Below, one piece after another: positions 5,708 to 8,347 of a stretch of DNA of 8,347 nucleotides. Under the pieces are notes generated by a model. That model was not told the origin of the DNA. It ran no database searches and saw nothing but the letters and a program-made list of their open reading frames with translations. The position numbers and the translations under genes were made by a program. This stretch comes from an uncultured Oscillospiraceae bacterium (GTDB lineage: Bacteria; Bacillota; Clostridia; Oscillospirales; Oscillospiraceae): contig CAKUAM010000087.1 in the NCBI GenBank assembly GCA_934636305.1, positions 1-8,347 of the forward strand, in the 5' to 3' direction. Position 1 is the stretch's first letter; each line of letters begins with the position of its first letter.

Positions 5708-5842
5708 CAGTATGTAGCACGGGTAACTCTTACTGATGCCATATTCCTCACAGATGGCGTTCAATGTCTTATGCTTTTCTTCATAACTGAGCTGGTATTT
5801 TCCTATCCCTCTCAACTCCTTGACTTTCTCATTATACATCAA
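5699..5842 (-). pseudogene. Truncated HTH-like protein fragment
   Basis: About 48 codons look protein-like: the start is MMYNEKVKELRG, then KYQLSYEEKHKTLNAICEEYG followed by ISKSYPCYI. The segment around LNAICEEYGISKSY (28-40) resembles a helix-turn-helix of the kind found at transposase or integrase N-termini, but I cannot name a family. An AGGAC-type SD lies about 8 nt before the ATG. The coding-like sequence runs into the terminator at 5666-5698; beyond it the frame stays open only as an Ala-rich shadow of the cysteine-rich gene. The region is AT-richer than its neighbours. I read it as a remnant of a gene cut at its 3' part. Confidence 0.45.
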
Positions 5843-6098
5843 GGTGTCCTATCTTTTTGCGTCTGCTTTTTTGGTATCATATGACAATGACACCCATGTG
5901 CAATACGGAATGCGTCCAGCCCTTGTCATTGGCAATAACAAGGCAAACGAAAACAGTCCTGCCATTACGGGTATTCCTTTGACAAGTAATCGGAAAAAGG
6001 GGCAGCTGCCGACGCGCGTTTTCATTTCTCATCCCGGTCTGGCTTGGAATAGCATTGCTTTGTGTGAGCAGATTCATACTTTCTGCCGTTATTTTTAA
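5820..6098 (+). pseudogene. MazF/PemK-family toxin remnant lacking its N-terminus
   Basis: From about 5898 the frame reads VQYGMRPALVIGNNKANE, then SPAITGIPLTSNRKKGQLPTRV and later SIALCEQIHT. This is the core of the MazF/PemK endoribonuclease fold (known members: G-x-R-P-V-L-V-I, S-P-x-V-x-V-x-P-L-T-S, L-P-T-H-V, EQI). Arg32 and Thr55, counted from the TTG at 5820, match the positions linked to RNA cleavage. The first beta strand (usually GDIYxADL-like) is absent: residues 1-20 look random, and no SD precedes the TTG. The frame stops straight after EQIHT, earlier than the usual end. No antitoxin gene lies upstream. It is probably inactive. An internal ATG at 5910 could not give a complete domain. 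Confidence 0.6.
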
Positions 6099-6114
6099 TA
6101 CAATATCACGATAA

Positions 6115-6139
6115 GGCAAAAACCGCAAAGTTCCTTTGC
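6115..6139 (-). terminator. Possible terminator downstream of dinB
   Basis: On the minus strand a short GCAAAG/CTTTGC stem (6134-6139 with 6125-6130, loop 6131-6133) is followed by GGTTTTTGCC. It lies about 35 nt beyond the dinB stop. The stem is only 6 bp, so termination may be weak. The stretch 6099-6173 shows no gene. Confidence 0.4.
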
Positions 6140-6173
6140 CGCGTATCACGCTTTGCCGGGGCGCGGGTCGATT

Positions 6174-7421
6174 TTATTTTTTCTGCTGCTTTGTTTCCTC
6201 CAACTGGGCTTTGTATTTCCGGCCGACGCGCCGGGTGTCCTGATTCGTGCTGCCGCGGGTGATGGCGGTGACGCCGAATTTGCTGCGCAGGGCGTCCACG
6301 GTCTGATCGAGCTTCCGCGCGCGGTCTTTTTTCTCGTCCTGAAACAAAGACAGCTGCACTGCCGTGTCGTCCGACACATCACCGAGCGCCACGCCCAGCA
6401 GTCGCAGCGGCGTATAGCCGTCCCACAGCTCGGCAAAGAGCGTCCGGGCAAGCGCGTAGATCTCCGCCGTCACGTCGGTCGGCTCCGGGAGCCTGCGCTG
6501 GTGCGAGCGGCTGCGGAAATCATTGCTGCGGATTGTCACCGTCACGCAGCTGCAGCGCCTCGCGTCCGCGCGCATGCGGGAGGCCACGCTGTCGCACAGC
6601 GCGAGCAGGATCTTACTTGCCTGCCCGATGCTTGTGACATCCTGCTCCAGCGTCGTGGTATTGCCGTAGCCCTTGACAGCTTCCGGCTCGGCAAGAACCG
6701 GGGACGTATCGATCCCGTTTGCATAGTCGTGCAGCAGCCGCGCAAGCTTGACGCCAGTGAGCCGCTGCAGCTCCGAAGGTTCCGTATGCGCCAGATCTCC
6801 GATTGTGCGGATGTGGGCGGCGGTCAGCTTGTCCGCTGTCCGGCGGCCAACGGAAAACAGCTCGCCCACCGGCAGCGGCCAGAGCTTCTGCGGGATCTCG
6901 TCTGGAAAGAGCGTATGGACTTTATCCGGCTTTTCAAAGTCGCTCGCCATCTTGGCCAGCAGCTTGTTGGGGGCGATGCCGACGTTGACTGTGAAGCCGA
7001 GCTCCCTTGCGATCGTGTCCTTGATCGTATGCGCGATCGCGGCCGGATCCGGATACAGAAGCCGCGTCCCGCTCATGTCGAGGAAGCATTCGTCGATGGA
7101 CACCTGCTCCACCACGGGCGCGAACCTCCGGCAGATGGCGATGAACGCTTTGGAGTTTCTGGAATACAGCCGGAAATCCGGCGGGGCCAGCACCAGCTGC
7201 GGACATTTCCGCAGCGCCAAGCCAACCGGCTCCCCGGTCGTGACACCGTATTTTTTGGCAGGGATAGACTTGGCCAGAATAATGCCCGTCCGCTTGTCCC
7301 GGTCGCCGCCGATCGCCGACGGGATCAGCCGCAGATCCGCCTCGCCCTCTGCCACGCGCCGCGCCGCCTCCCACGACAAAAACGCGCTGTTCACATCCAC
7401 ATGAAACACCAGCCGCGCCAC
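6174..7421 (-). CDS. dinB: Y-family DNA polymerase (DinB / Pol IV type)
   Basis: This is an error-prone translesion polymerase that extends DNA past damage at stalled forks. The 415-residue product has the palm motif FHVDVNSAF with Asp9 and Phe14 as the likely steric gate, and the catalytic SIDECFLD (108-115, Asp110 and Glu111). The family's NVGIAPNKLLAKMASDFEKPD follows at 146-166. An HhH thumb region lies near 188-225 (FSVGRRTADKL) and a little-finger domain at about 250-350. QLSLF (356-360) is a textbook beta-clamp-binding pentapeptide, followed by a basic tail of about 55 residues. All key residues are present, so it should be active. The start is GTG 7421: AAAGGGGG lies 7 nt upstream, and homology begins there. 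The GTG at 7454 in the same frame overlaps the -10 element. No SOS box of the Bacillota CGAAC-N4-GTTCG form is seen at the promoter. The gene appears monocistronic. Confidence 0.93.
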   Translation of the reverse strand: MARLVFHVDVNSAFLSWEAARRVAEGEADLRLIPSAIGGDRDKRTGIILAKSIPAKKYGVTTGEPVGLALRKCPQLVLAPPDFRLYSRNSKAFIAICRRFAPVVEQVSIDECFLDMSGTRLLYPDPAAIAHTIKDTIARELGFTVNVGIAPNKLLAKMASDFEKPDKVHTLFPDEIPQKLWPLPVGELFSVGRRTADKLTAAHIRTIGDLAHTEPSELQRLTGVKLARLLHDYANGIDTSPVLAEPEAVKGYGNTTTLEQDVTSIGQASKILLALCDSVASRMRADARRCSCVTVTIRSNDFRSRSHQRRLPEPTDVTAEIYALARTLFAELWDGYTPLRLLGVALGDVSDDTAVQLSLFQDEKKDRARKLDQTVDALRSKFGVTAITRGSTNQDTRRVGRKYKAQLEETKQQKK

Positions 7422-7444
7422 AGCCGCACCCCCTTTCTGAGCAG

Positions 7445-7453
7445 AGTATACCA
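7445..7453 (-). promoter_or_regulatory. Extended -10 promoter for dinB
   Basis: On the minus strand, TGGTATACT (7453-7445) has the TGn extension and -10 TATACT, identical in all nine bases to the site at 582-590. The -35 zone (TGTTCT or TTCTTT) is poor. Transcription would start near 7438, only about 16 nt before the GTG start. Confidence 0.55.
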
Positions 7454-7462
7454 CAGCCCGCC

Positions 7463-7494
7463 AAAAAAGAACAGCCCGGCGAAAAGCCGGGCTG
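7463..7494 (-). terminator. Intrinsic terminator formed by repeat copy 1
   Basis: On the minus strand a perfect 9-bp stem (7494-7486 with 7480-7472, five-base loop) is followed by TTCTTTTTT. It would stop transcripts coming from aroE just before the dinB promoter. The same hairpin at 7662-7684 lacks the T run. Confidence 0.75.
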
Positions 7495-7497
7495 CTG
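7469..7497. repeat. 29-bp direct repeat, copy 1
   Basis: Begins GAACAGCCCGGCGAAAAGCC and ends GGGCTGCTG. It is identical base for base to 7659-7687, exactly 190 bp away, and contains a 9-bp hairpin. Confidence 0.95.
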
Positions 7498-7553
7498 AGA
7501 CTGTCAAAAAAACTACGAAAAGTAGTTGGAAAACAGAGCAGCAGGGGAAGAGT

Positions 7554-7576
7554 GAAGGGGGCAAAGAGCCCCCTTC
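7554..7576. repeat. Perfect 9-bp hairpin
   Basis: GAAGGGGGC (7554-7562) and GCCCCCTTC (7568-7576) pair perfectly around AAAGA. No T run follows on either strand, so it is not a typical terminator. Confidence 0.85.
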
Positions 7577-7589
7577 GCGTTTAATCAAT

Positions 7590-7624
7590 CAGTTTTTCGA
7601 ACTTTTTCAAAGTTCGAAAAACTG
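7590..7624. repeat. Perfect 16-bp hairpin
   Basis: Bases 7590-7605 pair with 7609-7624 without mismatch around a TTC loop; the arm reads CAGTTTTTCGAACTTT. It is the longest uninterrupted palindrome in the window. The T runs are in the stem itself and no clean U tract follows. Confidence 0.9.
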
Positions 7625-7658
7625 TCTCAGCGGGGCGAAAAGACTTTTTCGACACGCT

Positions 7659-7687
7659 GAACAGCCCGGCGAAAAGCCGGGCTGCTG
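7659..7687. repeat. 29-bp direct repeat, copy 2
   Basis: Identical to 7469-7497. Its hairpin (7662-7670 with 7676-7684) is the first one met by minus-strand transcripts leaving aroE, 35 nt past the stop, but it is followed by AGCGTGTC rather than T residues. Confidence 0.95.
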
Positions 7688-7718
7688 CCGTGTTTCTTAT
7701 AATGTGTCAGCTGAAAAC

Positions 7719-8347
7719 TCAGGACAGCGCTTCTTCCAGCGCCTTGTACATGACTGCCTTGTCCGGCTTGCGGCCGGTCCACATCTCGATGTTCAGGGCC
7801 GCCTGATTGATGAGCATACCGGCGCCGGTCTCACAGCGGATGCCGCGGCGGCGAAGCTCCTTGACAAGCGCGGTCTCAGTCGGATTGGGGATCACGTCCT
7901 GTACGAACATGTCGCTCGTCAGGCTGTCCAGATCGAAATTCGGGATCGCGTCGACGTTCGGGTACAGGCCGACGCTCGTCGCGTTGACCACGATATCCGT
8001 ACCAGCCGGGATCACATACGTGCCGACCCAGTCGTTTGTCTCGGCGTTCACGCTGGTTTTGGTCTGCAGGATCTCCAGCAGCGACGGGGCCAGATTGTTG
8101 GGTCCGGGACGGCTGACGATCGTGATCTGCGCCGCGCCGGCCAGTGCCAACTCCACGCAGATCGCGCGTGCCGCGCCACCTGCGCCGAGGACGACGATGC
8201 GCTTGCCTTTGACGTCGATGCCGTTGGATTCCAGCGACATCATAAAGCCCTTGCCGTCGGTGTTATCGCCGTACAGGCGGCCGTCGGTATTGACGATGGT
8301 GTTGACCGCGCCGATGAGCTGCGCGCTCTCCGAGATCTCGTCCAGAT
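7719..8347 (-). CDS. aroE: Shikimate dehydrogenase AroE, C-terminal part (cut by window edge)
   Basis: AroE reduces 3-dehydroshikimate to shikimate with NADPH, the fourth step of the route to chorismate and the aromatic amino acids. About 209 residues are visible; the N-terminal substrate-binding part lies beyond the right edge. The visible part starts near LDEISESAQLIGAVNTIV, then GDNTDGKGF, whose Asp in NTD is the catalytic aspartate of the family. The dinucleotide loop GAGGAARAI, the family NATSVGLYPN and the terminal GAGMLINQAALNIEMWTG follow. Where many AroE proteins have N-R-T for the NADPH phosphate, this one has SRPGPNN, so the cofactor preference or subfamily (shikimate/quinate dehydrogenase-like) is less sure. 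It reads toward dinB, with the repeat block between them. Confidence 0.92.
   Translation of the reverse strand, partial: LDEISESAQLIGAVNTIVNTDGRLYGDNTDGKGFMMSLESNGIDVKGKRIVVLGAGGAARAICVELALAGAAQITIVSRPGPNNLAPSLLEILQTKTSVNAETNDWVGTYVIPAGTDIVVNATSVGLYPNVDAIPNFDLDSLTSDMFVQDVIPNPTETALVKELRRRGIRCETGAGMLINQAALNIEMWTGRKPDKAVMYKALEEALS

Larger units (their letters stand above)
7495..7660. repeat. Palindrome-rich intergenic element of about 165 bp
   Basis: No plausible gene lies between 7455 and 7718. The ends resemble inverted repeats: GCTGAGAC (7494-7501) pairs with GTCTCAGC (7624-7631), and TGTCAAAAAAACT (7502-7514) resembles the reverse complement of the TTTTTCGACA segment (7645-7654). Inside are four smaller palindromes: a 6-bp stem near 7512-7528, a 9-bp stem at 7554-7576, a 16-bp stem at 7590-7624 and an imperfect stem at 7628-7659. 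The whole is bracketed by the 29-bp direct repeats. The form suggests a non-autonomous mobile or REP-like element, but family membership cannot be shown from one copy. Confidence 0.5.

Noticed and set aside
5162..5842. A 226-codon minus-strand frame
   Set aside because: Beyond about codon 48 it reads through a terminator and then becomes an Ala/Arg-rich mirror of the cysteine-repeat gene. Only the first part is kept, as a remnant.
5820..6149. Intact toxin-antitoxin module from the MazF-like frame and the adjacent HTH-like frame
   Set aside because: The two fragments are divergent rather than antitoxin-first in one operon, both are truncated, and the toxin lacks a start signal.
7598..7616. 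LexA/SOS box near dinB
   Set aside because: CGAAC and GTTCG are present but 9 nt apart instead of 4, within a long palindrome more than 140 bp from the dinB promoter.
7469..7687. Possible CRISPR array from the 29-bp repeats
   Set aside because: There are only two repeats, separated by 161 bp of palindromic DNA rather than spacer-sized units, and no cas gene is present.

Overview
The window looks like chromosomal DNA of a GC-rich Bacillota (Clostridia), most likely a gut-type Oscillospiraceae or Ruminococcaceae relative. The reasons are housekeeping-type (SigA-like) promoters, strong GGAGG-type ribosome binding sites, the pairing of Mini-RNase III with an RqcH/NFACT protein, and a secreted SLH-domain protein. 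The taxon is an inference; no rRNA or other phylogenetic marker was checked. Genes are mostly GC-rich (72% G+C in one 60-base sample from rqcH), while about 5640-6120 is visibly AT-richer (about 43% in two 60-base samples) and carries broken genes.

Layout. 1-341 (minus): the N-terminal part of rimP, with a near-consensus promoter and a hairpin in its leader. 624-1310 (plus): an unrecognised eight-helix membrane protein with an extended -10 promoter. It converges, across a shared 14-bp terminator stem, on 1368-2477 (minus), a secreted CHAP-like plus SLH protein. A compact divergent promoter region (2535-2620) separates that gene from the plus-strand cluster mrnC (2654) - rqcH (3057) - cysteine-rich small-domain protein (4820), where every junction overlaps. 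A possible 29-residue ORF and a strong intrinsic terminator (5241-5269) follow. Directly behind that terminator is a 115-residue protein with 23 cysteines (5285-5632), the least explained coding feature here, with its own terminator.

5699-6098 holds two decayed pieces: a minus-strand HTH-like fragment and a plus-strand MazF/PemK-type toxin fragment lacking its N-terminus. 6174-7421 (minus) is a Y-family DNA polymerase (DinB/Pol IV) with a C-terminal clamp-binding motif. Between dinB and the partial aroE (7719-8347, minus) lies a dense non-coding block (7463-7687) with two perfect 29-bp direct repeats, each a hairpin, bracketing a palindrome-rich element of about 165 bp.

How the genes work together. 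mrnC and rqcH both act on the 50S ribosomal subunit (23S rRNA maturation; rescue of stalled 60S-type complexes by alanine tailing), and rimP is a 30S maturation factor, so much of the window concerns ribosome biogenesis and quality control. dinB and aroE are separate housekeeping genes. The cysteine-rich repeat protein and the 7463-7687 repeat block are the two places most worth a second look.
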